This document shows positions 32,896-43,759 of a stretch of 64,000 nucleotides of DNA, piece by piece. Made by a program: the position numbers and the translations under genes. The DNA is taken from NCBI GenBank assembly GCA_963920575.1, contig OY986966.1:12975297-13039296 (forward strand), given 5' to 3'. Positions within the stretch are counted from its first letter, which is position 1, and each line of letters begins with the position of its first letter. The notes beneath the pieces were generated by a model. The model ran no database searches. It had not been told where the DNA came from and saw only the letters and a list, made by a program, of their open reading frames with translations. This stretch comes from Narthecium ossifragum. Its lineage: Eukaryota > Streptophyta > Magnoliopsida > Dioscoreales > Nartheciaceae.

Positions 32896-33083
32896 ATAGG
32901 CTGTAGATCCCATGGAGTAGGATCAGGATTCGGTTGAGATTGAGCGTAGAATGGGTTAGTTCTATGTCTAGAACATCCGTGCATGCTCTCCTTGTGATGT
33001 GTTATGCTTTTCCGCTTTATGTTGTGTTGTTTGTTTTGTTGTTCTGACGAGTGAAAGCTTGCTTGCTGTTGGTGATCGCGCAG

Positions 33084-33258
33084 ATGTCGGGAGCTCGCGG
33101 CCGACCTCCGATTGCCGGTCGGGGTCGGGCACAACCTGGTCGAGCCGCCCGACTGGACAGGACTGCTCCTGTCAGGGTGGTCCGGGCTAGACGGACTGTG
33201 CCATCACCAGCGGCAGTTTCGGTCGCGGAGGCAGAGGTCTTCCTCGCCGAGGAGGAGG
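33084..33258 (+). pseudogene. B gag N-terminus
   Basis: It starts at the ATG at 33084 (MSGARGRPPIAGRGRAQPG), about 190 bases after the PBS. It is basic and Arg/Pro-rich, as in the other copies, and runs open to FLAEEE at 33258. There a solo LTR interrupts it with TSD GGAGG. The frame resumes in phase at 35563 after the insert and duplicated bases are removed. Confidence 0.88.
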
Positions 33259-34518
33259 TGTCGCGCCCCGACCCGCGTAGGCCCAACCGGGCCGGGCGAC
33301 GCGAACTGGAACCTAACCTACTGCGAAAATTTTGGCGAGGTTTCCCTCTAATCGTAGTGGTTACCCTAGAAAATCATAACCATCCTGTATTATACAAATA
33401 TTACAAACCCAAAGACTGAAACTGGATATTTATATACAATCCTCAAACAGGGAAATTATAAATTTATCACTCCCGTATGAGACTATCTATAACAAAAAGG
33501 TAAAACTAGAAGATCACCACCTCTCAAACACCGCCAGACGCCGCCACGTCACCAAACACCGGCCCGGTAGGGGCAACCGAAGAAGAGCTAGCGCCAGCAC
33601 CTGCAAAACGCAGCCCGGGTAGGAGTGAGCACTAAGCTCAGCAGGGACACTACACTACGACACTCATGAGAGAGGGAACACAGTAGTGTCGCCTCCAAGT
33701 TTACCCTTTGTGTATACAAGGGTCCCATAACCCTACCGAAAGTCCGTGAACGCAGGCCCAAAACACTGCATACTCTCAACAGGACACAGAACACTGTTTG
33801 GCGGACCAGGACACCGCTGGGCAGGCACTCCTCCCAAGAGTTTAGGAACACCGGACTCCGGCTACACTTCGGATACAACTTGAAGTCGACACGACCTCTA
33901 AACATCGAACAACATGTATTCTGGTCAAACTAACCCTATCATCGAAAACGACTAAATACTACAAATCGAGTCATGGACCAAGCTACCCGCAACGGTCCTA
34001 GAGCTAGATCCGGGCTACCCAAAAAGCCCGGATCGGCAACGCCCTACACAGATACAACTAATGCGCAACACAATGCATGTTATGGACATGCGCAGGATAA
34101 TACAGATAAACATGCAACAGTATCTGATGATATATCAAACAAGGTCTGGGCTCGGCACCCTGCCGACCCGGGGTGGTGAACATGAAAATAAGGTCTAGGG
34201 ACTGCTACAGTGGTACCCCACCAACTGTCAACAGTACACCACAACACCTGCACCGGAAAGCAGCCCCGCAAACAACAGCTCACAGATAACATAGATAAAG
34301 CCCTTGGCGCACGCCGGCATTGAAGGCTAAGGAAAGCTGTAGAGCTACCCGCCCGCTTATTCTAAACATCCCGGGAGTCATCACTCCCCCGGTTCACCAC
34401 TGCCCTATTATAGGGCTAACATGCTTAAACATATGTACAAGGTATTAAGACAGTCAAGAAAACCGTACATGCAAAGCCCCGCGAGCAAAACAAATAAATT
34501 TCTTCTCTCTGCCATAGT

Positions 34519-34765
34519 AGGATCGATCCCTCCCCCAAGGGAGGATCGATCCCTCTAATGATAGAGAGCGAACTCTCCCTACCGCGCCGAGTCCGATCGA
34601 TTCGTCCTCCTAGGATGATCGATCCGACTCGCGATAGGGAACGTCCCATGCTATCCGAGGCACTGGGATCGATCACCCTCACCCGGGCTTGATCGATCCT
34701 ACTCGGGTTCAGCATGCCCAACTAAGAGGGATCGATCCATCTCACAGATGGATCGATTGCGTTGG
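34519..34765. repeat. GATCGATC hairpin cluster
   Basis: About eight words occur. The pair at 34521-34528 and 34544-34551 has spacer arms CCTCC and GGGAG, a different sequence from other clusters that still pairs. Confidence 0.85.
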
Positions 34766-35128
34766 GTTCTCCGGTAAGCCGATGGCGAGAAATACCGTTG
34801 GAAAACTCCACCAATTCCCACCAAAACCTGGGAACTAGTGGTACGAAGGATCACGAATCCAAAACCGGTGGAAAAACTACAATCTAACAAGTATACAACA
34901 AGATCTAAGCATAAGAACATCGACAGCCAGAAAAACTTCCAAAAACCTGAAGAACGTAGGTAGGAATCCCTACCGGAGCAAGAGCAGCTTCAATCCCAGC
35001 TGCTAGGCCTTGGATCGTCCGCAACCTCTTCGAAATCCAGAGAAAATCTCAGCCAAGAACTCGGATTTCCAAAGAGATTCAAGGAAGAAAGTTCTGTCTA
35101 CTTTATAGGCAAACGAACCGACTAAGCA

Positions 35129-35290
35129 GGATCGATCCGTCCAAGGAGACCGATCGATCCAGCCAAGAGACCGATCGATCCAGCCAAGGAGACCGATCGA
35201 TCCAGCCAAGGGAACGATCGATCCAACCAAGAGACCGATCGATCCTTCTCCGAGTCCGATCGATCCGTCCCACGAGACCGATCGATCCTT
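35129..35290. repeat. Tandem array of a 20-22-bp GATCGATC unit
   Basis: About eight head-to-tail copies of a unit like gatcgatccagccaaggaga follow each other. The array ends about 20 bases from the reversed TATA-like box at 35101-35107. It is the longest such array in the window and looks like local amplification of the U3 motif. Confidence 0.9.
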
Positions 35291-35562
35291 CTCAACGATC
35301 CACGTTCCTGTCATTGAGCGATCGATCCTTCTAGCAAGGAGGGATCGATCCCTCTTTCGCAGGAAGCTGGACTTGGGTTAAGACTTAAACCCAAGCCCGG
35401 ATCTTTCGATCCCGGGTCCCACTAACCATTCTAGCCAAACAATACCACAAACATGGTCAGTGTGTGCACACGCGAGTGTGAAACAAGCCGACAAGGCATA
35501 ATTTACCAAATTGCCCTTGCGGTCCATGACGAGCCACAGGAGTAGAGGGACGGGTCCTAACA

Positions 35563-37354
35563 GGAGGCCTCTGTTCCTGTCTACGAGCGGGCCTCGGTGG
35601 CTATCACGATGGCTTTCCAGCGGCTGAACCCGCCTAGGTTCAGCGGTAGGTCTGGAGATCCGACCGCAGCGGACGACTGGCTCGACGGAGTCTCGCGCAT
35701 CCTGGATGCTCTCTTCGTCGAGGACGATCGGGTTCGGGTCACCCTCGCAGCGTTCCAGCTCGATGGAGACGCTCTTAACTGGTGGCGCACCGCCCAACAC
35801 ACCAGTGACGGAGAGGTGCCACTGTGGGAGGAGTTCAGGGCGATGTTCTTGGACGTGCACTTCCCAGCGAGTGCACGTGACGCCCTGACCCGCGAGTACC
35901 AGTCCCTCTTGCAGGGTACTCGCTCAGTTCAGCAGTATGCCTCCAGGTTCACGCACCTTGTTCGGTTTGCGGGGGCAGTTGCTGCAGATCAGACAGCCAG
36001 GGTGCGGCAGTTCGAGTAGGGACTTCGGCCAGAGATCCGGCGGCAAACGAGCTCACACTGCTTCCAGTCGTACTCAGCGATTCTGAACTGCGCCTTGTCA
36101 GTAGAGGCTCAGTTGCAAGACGACAGGTGCCGGGCAGTTCCACCGGCACCCCTCACCAGTATGCAGCAGCGACCCCATGGCAGAGGGGGGTTTGGTAGGG
36201 GACACCCGTGGCGTCAGCGACCCTTTCAGCAGCAGCCGCAGCGTGCACCGCGGTACCAGCAGCCACTACCGAGCCCACCAGCCCCGTTTCTACTGACGGC
36301 CGGGCCATCTGGGCAGGCTTCGTCAGGGGGAGGCCAGGGTCAGCAGCCTAGCGACGCGTCGCCCACTTACTTCCAGTGCGAGCAGCCGGGGCACTACCGT
36401 AGAGACTGTACTTCACGAGGAACGCGGGGCGCTATGTCGCAAGGCAGTAGAGGCGGTTGGTCCGGTGCCTAGCAGGGGAGCAGGGGTGGACGCGGATCGG
36501 GGCGACCCAGAGGTGGAGGCGGCCAGCGGGGGAAGGTGTTTGCCCTTCCAGTTTGCGAGCAGCAGGACACCGTTCAGCTGTATCAGCCGCCACCGCAGTA
36601 CCAGCAGCTGTTACAGTACCAGCAGCCGTTACAGTGCCAGCAGCCGCAGCAGTACCAGCAGTCGCAGCAGTACCAGCGGGCCACGGCAGAGCCATCCGTC
36701 CTCAGAGGTATCTTTCAGCTTTCTAGTTCCTTAGTAGATGTGCTGATAGATTCAGGGGCGTCTCACTCCTACATTGCTAGCATGTGTGTAGCATCGCTAG
36801 GGTTAGAGACTAGTCGGCTAGAGGTGGCACAGTCTGTAGACTCACCGATCGGCGGGGCAGTCAGGATGGACCGGGTCTGCCGATCGTGTTCGTTGGAGGT
36901 TGGAGGCCTCCGGGTCTGTCTAGACCTGCAGGTACTAGACATGACCGGCTTTGACGTGATACTCAGTATGGACAGGTTGGCAGCATACCGGGCCGTCATC
37001 GACTGTGGTCGCCGGAGGGTGGTCGCTTGGACACCCGACGGGACACGGTTTGTGTTGTTGGGGGATCGGTTCTCCGTCAATTCCTTTGCTTGTGGTGTAG
37101 GGAGGCGTGGCAGCGAGCTCTCAGCCTTGTTGGCCAGCCTGTCCCTGTCCGGTTATGAGGGAGTGCAGCAGAGCAGTTTTCCCAGGATCGTGTGCGACTA
37201 TACCGACGTTTTTCCCGAGGTGTTGCCAGAGCTTCCACCGCCCAGAGAGGTCGATTTTGAGATCAACCTAGTACCAGGTACCGCACCGATCTCTCTCCCA
37301 GCTTTCAGGATGGCACCAGCAGAGCAGAGTGAGTTGAGGACCCAGCTAGACGAG
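35563..37354 (+). pseudogene. B gag capsid, nucleocapsid and protease
   Basis: The order is capsid (FQRLNPPRFSGRSGDPTAADDW, DGDALNWWRTAQHT, YQSLLQGTRSVQQYASRF), a Gln/Arg-rich linker, the nucleocapsid knuckle, a Tyr-Gln-Gln repeat (36580-36680), the protease active site LIDSGASHSY (near 36740-36775) and the linker CDYTDVFPEVLPELPPPREVDF to RT. The knuckle reads YFQCEQPGHYRRDC: its first Cys is Tyr, so metal binding should be lost. In-frame TAGs stand at 36017-36019 and about 36470-36472. The phase is otherwise constant through to the break at 37354, where an Athila-like solo LTR separates the linker from RT. Confidence 0.9.
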
Positions 37355-38797
37355 CGATAAGTCACTAAATGTTCATGATTCAACCCCTTAACTTAGCTTT
37401 GTTATGTCTAGAGTAGTTGTATTTGATAGCTTGTTAGTTGATTTCAGGTTTAATCATGCTCTGAGAAGAAATGCAAGAAATTCAGCTAAAATGACTAAAG
37501 AAACTGCTTCATCGACCGTCAGTAATATATTCGCCAAATATTTTACAAAGGTCCAAATATTCTGAAACGTTGAGTCGTGGTAGAAGATTCAGAGATGAAC
37601 AACTTTTATGTTGGACACTTGGCGAGATTCCATACAGATTAATACTAGTTTTGAAGACTATGAAGATATACAGTTGCTGGAAACTGGTCCGTCGATGTTC
37701 AGAAGAAAATTTGTCAAATATTCCCTATAAGTCTAAATATTATAAAATCTTCGGAATATGATAGAAGACTTGAAGATCTAAAACTTTCCTGTTGAAGACA
37801 TTCTCAGATTCCAAGCCAATTAGCGCTAGAATTGAGTTAAAGTCGAAATCCTGAATAGGAGTTGAAATACGAAAAGAGGAAAGTCAAAGTTTAAGTCTAG
37901 ATAGGACTCTTAAGTCCAAGTTTAGGGTTTCTCTATTTAAAAGGCATTTTCCAGCCGAATTTCTCATCTTTTTGACAATCTTTGGAGGAGGAAGAAGAAG
38001 ACGGAGAGGATGTGGATGGTGACAGCTTCCTACTCCAACCCGACGGCTTTCATCCAAAAGATGAGTTGCTAATTATTGTACTTAGGATTATTCATGAAAC
38101 CCTAGTGTAGTTTTGGTTTTTCTTTAGTTGGATTCTTGTGAACTTCTCGATACATGATCTCATGAATATGGTTTTATCGTTAATAGAGTTGAAGGAACAG
38201 AGTTCCCTTGACGTACTTTCAGTCCTACATGATTTCAGTGATTGATTGTAGAGATTTATGAGATAGTTTTCATGAAGTTATCGGTTTGCCTTTGAAATAA
38301 GCTATGCTACGCGAAGATAGGTTGTGCCAAGGTCATTAGGAGTAGTATAATTTAAAGTAACCTTAGGACCAAAGACAATCTATGCCAAGCAAAGATAGGT
38401 TATGCCGTTGGGAACATTAACTTTCTTTTAGGGATTCATGTGAGCTTGTAGCCATATGATCCATAATGTTGAGAGAAGGGAATAAGATGATAACTAGAGA
38501 AGACTAATAATGAAACTAGGGCGGATTGAGTAATTCCTAAATAACTATTCCATTGATTCAAATTGATCAACATTTTATCTCTTTTATTTATTAGTTTAGA
38601 TAACACTATTCTATCTTTGATTCTTTTCCTTAGTTTTAGGGTTTTGAGAATTGATTTTGATTTCCAACGTTTTCCCTGTGGATCGACTCCCGACTTCACC
38701 GCTATTTCTACCTAGTAGTTTAGTGATTGAATAAGGATATAAATTTAATATTTGATTGAGTTTATAACGTTTTAACGACAACGTTTGTAAGCGATCA
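37355..38797 (+). mobile_element. Athila-like solo LTR in B
   Basis: This 1443-bp block is flanked by perfect ACGAG at 37350-37354 and 38798-38802. It starts CGATAAGTCACTAAATG, where the reversed sister at 51474-52902 has TGATGAGTCACTAAATA, so the first T has changed to C. It ends GTAAGCGATCA. A TATA-like word (ctatttaaaagg) lies near 37933-37944. It contains no PBS, PPT or coding. Confidence 0.92.
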
Positions 38798-40492
38798 ACG
38801 AGCTGACTAGCAGAGGCTTCATCCGTCCCAGCATGTCTCCCTGGGGGGCGCCAGTGTTGTTCGCAAAGAAGAAGGATGGTACCCTTCGACTTTGCATAGA
38901 CTACAGGCGGCTCAACAGGGTGACGGTGAAGAACAGGTACCCGATGCCGAGGATCGACGACTTGTTTGACCAGCTGCGAGGATCTTCAGTGTTCTCGAAG
39001 ATCGATCTACCCACCGGCTACCACCAGTTGAGGGTTCGGGATTACGACATCCCGAAAACGGCATTCTGGACTCGGTATGGTCGGTACGAGTTCGTGGTGA
39101 TGCTGTTTGGGCTGACGAACGCACCAGCAGTGTTAATGGATCTCATGCAGAGGATCTTCCGGCCTTTCCTAGACGAGTTTGTGGTGGTGTTCGTCGACGA
39201 CATTCTTATCTACTCTCGGTCAGAGGCGGAGCACGAGCGACACTTGGCGATAGTGTTGCAACTACTTCGGGAGCATCGGCTTTATGCCAAGGCTTCCAAG
39301 TGCGAGTTCTGGCTGGCACAGGTGGGGTTCCTTGGACACGTGGTGTCGGCAGCAGGGATCTTAGTCGACCCCGTCAAGGTCGAGGCAGTGGTACAGTGGC
39401 AGAGACCGAGGACAGTGTTCGAGGTCCGCAGTTTCCTTGGCTTGACGGGGTACTACAGGCGGTTCGTGCGGGACTTCTCCAGAGTCGCCGGGTCGTTGAC
39501 CAGACTGACACAGAAGGCCGTCCCGTTCGTGTGGGATGATTCTTGTGAGCGACCCTTCGTAGAGCTGAGGACCATGTTGACCAGTGCACCGGTGATGATC
39601 GTCCCCGAGCGAGGCGTTGGTTACAGTGTCTACTGCGACGCCAGCGGTGAGGGTTTGGGGTGTATCCTCATGCATGAGGGCCACGCAATTTCCTATGGTT
39701 CTCGCCAGCTGAAGAACCATGAGAGGAACTTCCCGACCCACGACTTGGAGCTAGCAGCAGTGGTCTTCGCCCTGATGACCTGGCGTCACTACCTCTATGG
39801 CGAGAAGTTTTCTGTCTTCTCGGACTATAAGAGCTTGAGGCACGTTTTCACCCAACGTGACCTCAACCTGAGATAGCAACGCTGGATGGACCTACTGGAG
39901 GACTACGACTTCGAGTTGCATTACCATCCTGGTAAGGCAAACATCGTAGCAGATGCGCTGAGCAGACATGTGAGAGACACCAGAGTTGCAGTTGCAGGGT
40001 TGTCAGCGCGGCAGTGGCAGGCTCTAGAGACGGCGGGTCAGTTGGGGCTCGAGTTTGAGGATCGGGGATCCAGCAGCTTCCTCTACGCAGTGCAGAGTAT
40101 GCCAGCAGTCTTAGCCAGAGTGTTAGAGGCACAACACAGTGACCCAGAGCTCGAGGAGTTACGCACAGCAGCGGGCACAGAGGGCGTAGACGGAGACTGG
40201 ACAGTATTGCCAGACGGAGGGCTACGGTTCCGAGGTAGAGTAGCGGTTCCAGCAGATCCAGTTCTTCGAGACGACGTCCTACGAGAGTTCCACCACTCTC
40301 GCTTTGCAGTTCATCCCGCGCGGCACCAAGATGTACCAGGATCTTCGGCGACAGTTCTGGTGGCGCGGGAGGAAGAGGGCAGTGACGGAGTTCGTATCGC
40401 GCTGCCTTACCTGTCAGAAGGTCCAGGCAGAGCACCAGCGGACTCCGGGGTTACTTCAACCGCTTCCACTAGCTGAGTGGAAGTGGGAGCAC
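38798..40492 (+). pseudogene. B pol: RT, RNase H and integrase zinc finger
   Basis: From the [21 protein letters not shown] stretch the RT is open for about 350 codons: [33 protein letters not shown] (catalytic Asp pair intact), [30 protein letters not shown], and RNase H with [10 protein letters not shown] and the [11 protein letters not shown] stretch. A TAG at 39874-39876 replaces Arg, and one extra base near 40317 shifts the frame. The zinc finger continues (RGTKMYQDLRRQFWW, CLTCQK). The frame ends at WKWEH because the DNA jumps to the 3' LTR at 40491. The integrase core and chromodomain are deleted. Confidence 0.93.
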
Positions 40493-40777
40493 GTGGCGGC
40501 GTCTGGCGGTGCTTGAGGAGCGGCGATCTTTGTTTTACCTTTTGTTATAGATAGTCACATACGGGAGTAATAAATGTATAATTTCCCTGTTTTGAGAACT
40601 TGTATTTATTCCAGTTTAGTCTTTGAGGTTTGTGAATGATTGTATAATACATGACGATAATGAATTGCTAGGGTAACCACTACGATTAGAGGGAAACCTC
40701 GCCAAACTTTCCGCAATAGGTTAGGTTCCGGTTCGCGTCACCGGCCCTGTTGGGCCGACGAGGGTCGGGGCGCGACA
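40491..40777 (+). repeat. Truncated 3' LTR of B
   Basis: These 287 bp match the end of the 5' LTR (from about 32593) and end GGGGCGCGACA before TSD CCCGG. The bases AC at 40491-40492 occur on both sides of the deletion junction. Confidence 0.92.
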
Positions 40778-40966
40778 CCCGGTGTATAGGGCTCGTCACA
40801 TTGGAAGCAAAGTCCTTTTGCTCTTCGTTGTTGCAGTTCAGCTAGAGATAGTTGTCTTCGTTGAGGTCGGACTATAGTTTGAGTCTGACTAGGAGTCCTA
40901 GTTTGAGTAGGATTAGGAGTCCTAGTCTCACTCGAAGTCCAGTTCGCGGGCGCGGTACGGGCAGCG
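40778..40966 (-). pseudogene. C gag: linker and first half of zinc knuckle
   Basis: The minus strand reads a Thr/Pro-rich linker with repeated RTPNPTQT, then RRQLSLAELQQRRAKGLCFQCDEPYTPG. The knuckle starts here and finishes at 30690. QLSxxELQxRRxKGLCFxCDExYxxGHxCK is typical of chromovirus gag nucleocapsid. The upstream end meets element F at the CAGCG duplication. Confidence 0.88.
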
Positions 40967-42575
40967 TGATGAATAAATTTTATATCTCGCAAGTATACGA
41001 ATCGGTGCAATCAGTATAGTAGCAAGACGAGTATCGTACCCACAGAGATTTGTAGAGATTAATAGAGTAAAATGCTAAAGAACAGAAAAGAAAATATGGA
41101 AGAGAAAAGAAGAAATATGAAGTCTCGAAAATAGATGACCTAATAACGAAATAAGAAAACGATAGAAATATGATGGATGGATACTAAGGTTCCGATTTCA
41201 CCATAACATCCTCATTCTATGCATTGAATCAATAAAGATCTCAGTTTAATTCCAAGGGCTCGTTCTTCCGGTATGATGATCCGTTCGGCCGCGGTCTTCA
41301 CCAAGTACCCTCAATTAACCCTAGCTAATGAACCCATAACTAAGTGTTAATCAAGAATCCATTAAGCTCTGAAGAATAATTATGAACCAAGAATACTCTT
41401 ACCTTGAACCCGGCCTCGACATAAACTCATTCATTCATAGATCCTGCAAGATTAGGGAATGAACCCTCGCCCAATCTCACATAAAACAATCTATAATACT
41501 TTTATTGGCCAGATAAAGGTATTTAATATCTCAGTTATAATAATGAATGAAACAAGGAAAATAAACTGATAAAATAAATATGATCCAATAACATAGAATG
41601 ATTCAGTTAGGGCTACATCGGTACCTTAGAAAAGAAACTAGCCACTCATGTTCACCATGAGGGCAACAAAACTAATGAAGAAATAAAGAAGAAATAAGAA
41701 AAGAAAACCAAGCCTGGAACCCTTCTCTTCGCCTCCAAACGCTGCCAAAAAGTCCTCCAAAAGTCCCCTTTTGATAACCCTAAGTATCCTATTTATAGTC
41801 CTAAACTCGGGTTAAATCAAAACCGTTGATTTAATTCACTGGAAATGTCCGATCGATCCTCCTCGGGATGTTGGATCGATGGACGGATCGATCGAACTCT
41901 AAAAAACATCAATTCCTGGCTTCGCCCGAGTCCGATCGATGGACGGATCGATCGAACTCTACTCCTCTAAAAAACATACGTTCTGTCAACCTTTAATTCC
42001 CAAGTCCGATCGATCGGACTATGAGTGTTGGATCGATCGGTTGAGTAAAAATCAGCTGTTTTTGGCTTTTTCCGAGTCCGATCGATCGGACCATTGGTGT
42101 CGGATCGATCGGACTTCTTTGGAGTGATGGAGAGATCGATCGGACTTCGTTCAGCCAAAAAAAATAGGTTCTGTCACGTTTTTGCGTAGTCCGATCGATC
42201 GGAGGATCGCTCGGACTTCCAGCTTATTTACTGTGCTACCATTCAGACTGCGCCATCGGTACTAAAATTGCCGTAACTTCCTCTAGGAAACTCGGAATCA
42301 CGAACCGAAAATTCTCCGGAATCTAGACTTCAAGAGCTTTCCAACCATATATGGCACATCATCTGGTTCTTCATGAGCAGGTACAGATTAATTTTTGAAG
42401 TTGATCCATATACTCTTTTCAGCTTCTTTTAGCTCCAATTTCCTGCATTTTCCAAACAACCATGTGAAGCAACATATAGATATAAAAATAGTAATAAAGA
42501 TGTTGATTAAAGATAATAATCTAGCAATTGAGATGGTTATAAGGCTATTTATAGTGCACTTTCATGCACTCATCA
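40967..42575 (-). repeat. 3' LTR of F
   Basis: This 1609-bp LTR starts TGATGAGTGCATGAAAGTGC on the minus strand. A TATA box (CTATAAATAGG on minus) is near 41787-41797. GATCGATC words fill 41849-42210. It differs from its partner mainly by a tract of about 20 bp at 41881-41900 that duplicates 41941-41960. Confidence 0.95.
41849..42210. repeat. GATCGATC cluster in Athila-like LTR
   Basis: About ten copies occur, often as CCGATCGATCGG and in pairs around short spacers. It is the same core word as in the Tekay-like LTRs, although the LTRs are otherwise different. The partner array is at about 47110-47460. Confidence 0.9.
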
Positions 42576-43759
42576 CACCCCCCAACCAGATTATTGCTAG
42601 TCTCTAGCAATTTTAAGCGCATAAAATATATTAAGCACACCACGGTTCAAGGATGTAGACAAGCATGATAAAAGTTCTGCCTTATCAAGTCAATAATGTT
42701 GTACACCGTACAGAGCACGAAAACTTATAATACTCATACACATACTACCAACATATGAAATCAACTTCTACACTTCAAACATGCTAACACCATCCAGAAG
42801 AACACATGTGACGTGATAAATAAATGTTACGTACAGAAGCAACTTCTACCCACCATTAGTCCAAACACGCTACTATCTTCATGACCAATCATCCAACCCT
42901 CGCACTTTAAGTACAACATGCTCTTTTTCTTTTTCTTTTTTTTTTTCAACTATCAAACATTTTTCCGTTTTACACGAGCACTCTCCGCTTCATGAGGCGC
43001 AGAGACCCGGTTACTTAACAAAACACTGAGTAGTTTTTTTTTTAGTGGTTCTACCTTTTTACGCGAGCTCCCTGCTTCCTGAGGCAAGAACACCCGGTTA
43101 CTAAGTAGATCACCTAACAGTCGTTTAGGCACAGCTTATTAAAGCTCCAGAACTTTTTCTGTATTTTTTTTTTCTGCATGCAATACTCAACACTAGCTAA
43201 TGCTGAAATCATGGTCTAGATTGACAATAGCATGCTCATTCCTCTGGTGAGTATAATCGCCACTGCACATAAAGTGTTCGCGTGTGAATCACATGATATT
43301 CTACCTTCAGGTTATCATACATGCAATCATTGTATCGGCCAATCCATATGAAAGCAGCATGTAAAATAAGCATAAACATTTCAGCTCATGTACAATTTAA
43401 CACTATTAAACCTACAAGGTAGCATGAATAAAGTCATGAATGTCTACACCCCCCAACCTGAAATCAACATTGTCCTCAATGTGTGCATTTATCCAATAAA
43501 ATATGTAGGAGGTGGCAATCCAAAAATTTCCAGAGAAGGAAGAGACAATATACTGTAAATAAGAACGAGGCCACCTGATAGAATAGCGAACATCTCCTCA
43601 AGGATCCTCCGGGTGGCTGAAAACCTAAAAGAAAAACAAAAGAGAAACATAAGACTGAAAACTAAAACTTAAACTTAAAAACAGGTTACCTTGGTGGGTT
43701 GCCTCCCACCCAGCGCTTTATTTAACGTCTAGGCAAGACGTACTGCAAAGCCTTAACGT
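42576..43759. other. Non-coding internal region and polypurine tract of F
   Basis: On the minus strand TTGGGGGGTG lies directly before the 3' LTR at 42585-42576 and is the likely plus-strand primer. The rest is AT-rich, with T runs at 42925-42950, 43033-43042 and 43165-43173. I see no frame resembling RT or integrase. Confidence 0.8.

Larger units (their letters stand above)
33259..35562 (-). mobile_element. Type II solo LTR in B gag
   Basis: A 2304-bp LTR from TGTCGCGCCCCGACCC to GTCCTAACA (one change from CCTCACA) is flanked by perfect GGAGG at 33254-33258 and 35563-35567. Its minus-strand TATA-like box is at 35101-35107, next to a tandem GATCGATC array (35129-35290). A second cluster lies at 34519-34765. 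It is close to the LTR of B itself but reversed. Confidence 0.93.
30691..40777 (+). mobile_element. Element B: Tekay-like chromovirus with deleted integrase and truncated 3' LTR
   Basis: It is flanked by perfect CCCGG at 30686-30690 and 40778-40782, inside the zinc knuckle of C gag. The order is 5' LTR (30691-32880), PBS (32884-32895), gag, protease, RT, RNase H and the integrase zinc finger, then a sudden jump into the last 287 bp of the 3' LTR. Solo LTRs sit in gag (33259-35562) and between protease and RT (37355-38797). Removing both restores one continuous reading phase, so the element was once coherent. Only three in-frame stops and one frameshift are seen in the remaining coding. Confidence 0.95.

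Noticed and set aside
32881..32900. A tRNA-Met gene at the PBS
   Set aside because: Only the 12 bases complementary to the tRNA 3' end are present, with no tRNA body.
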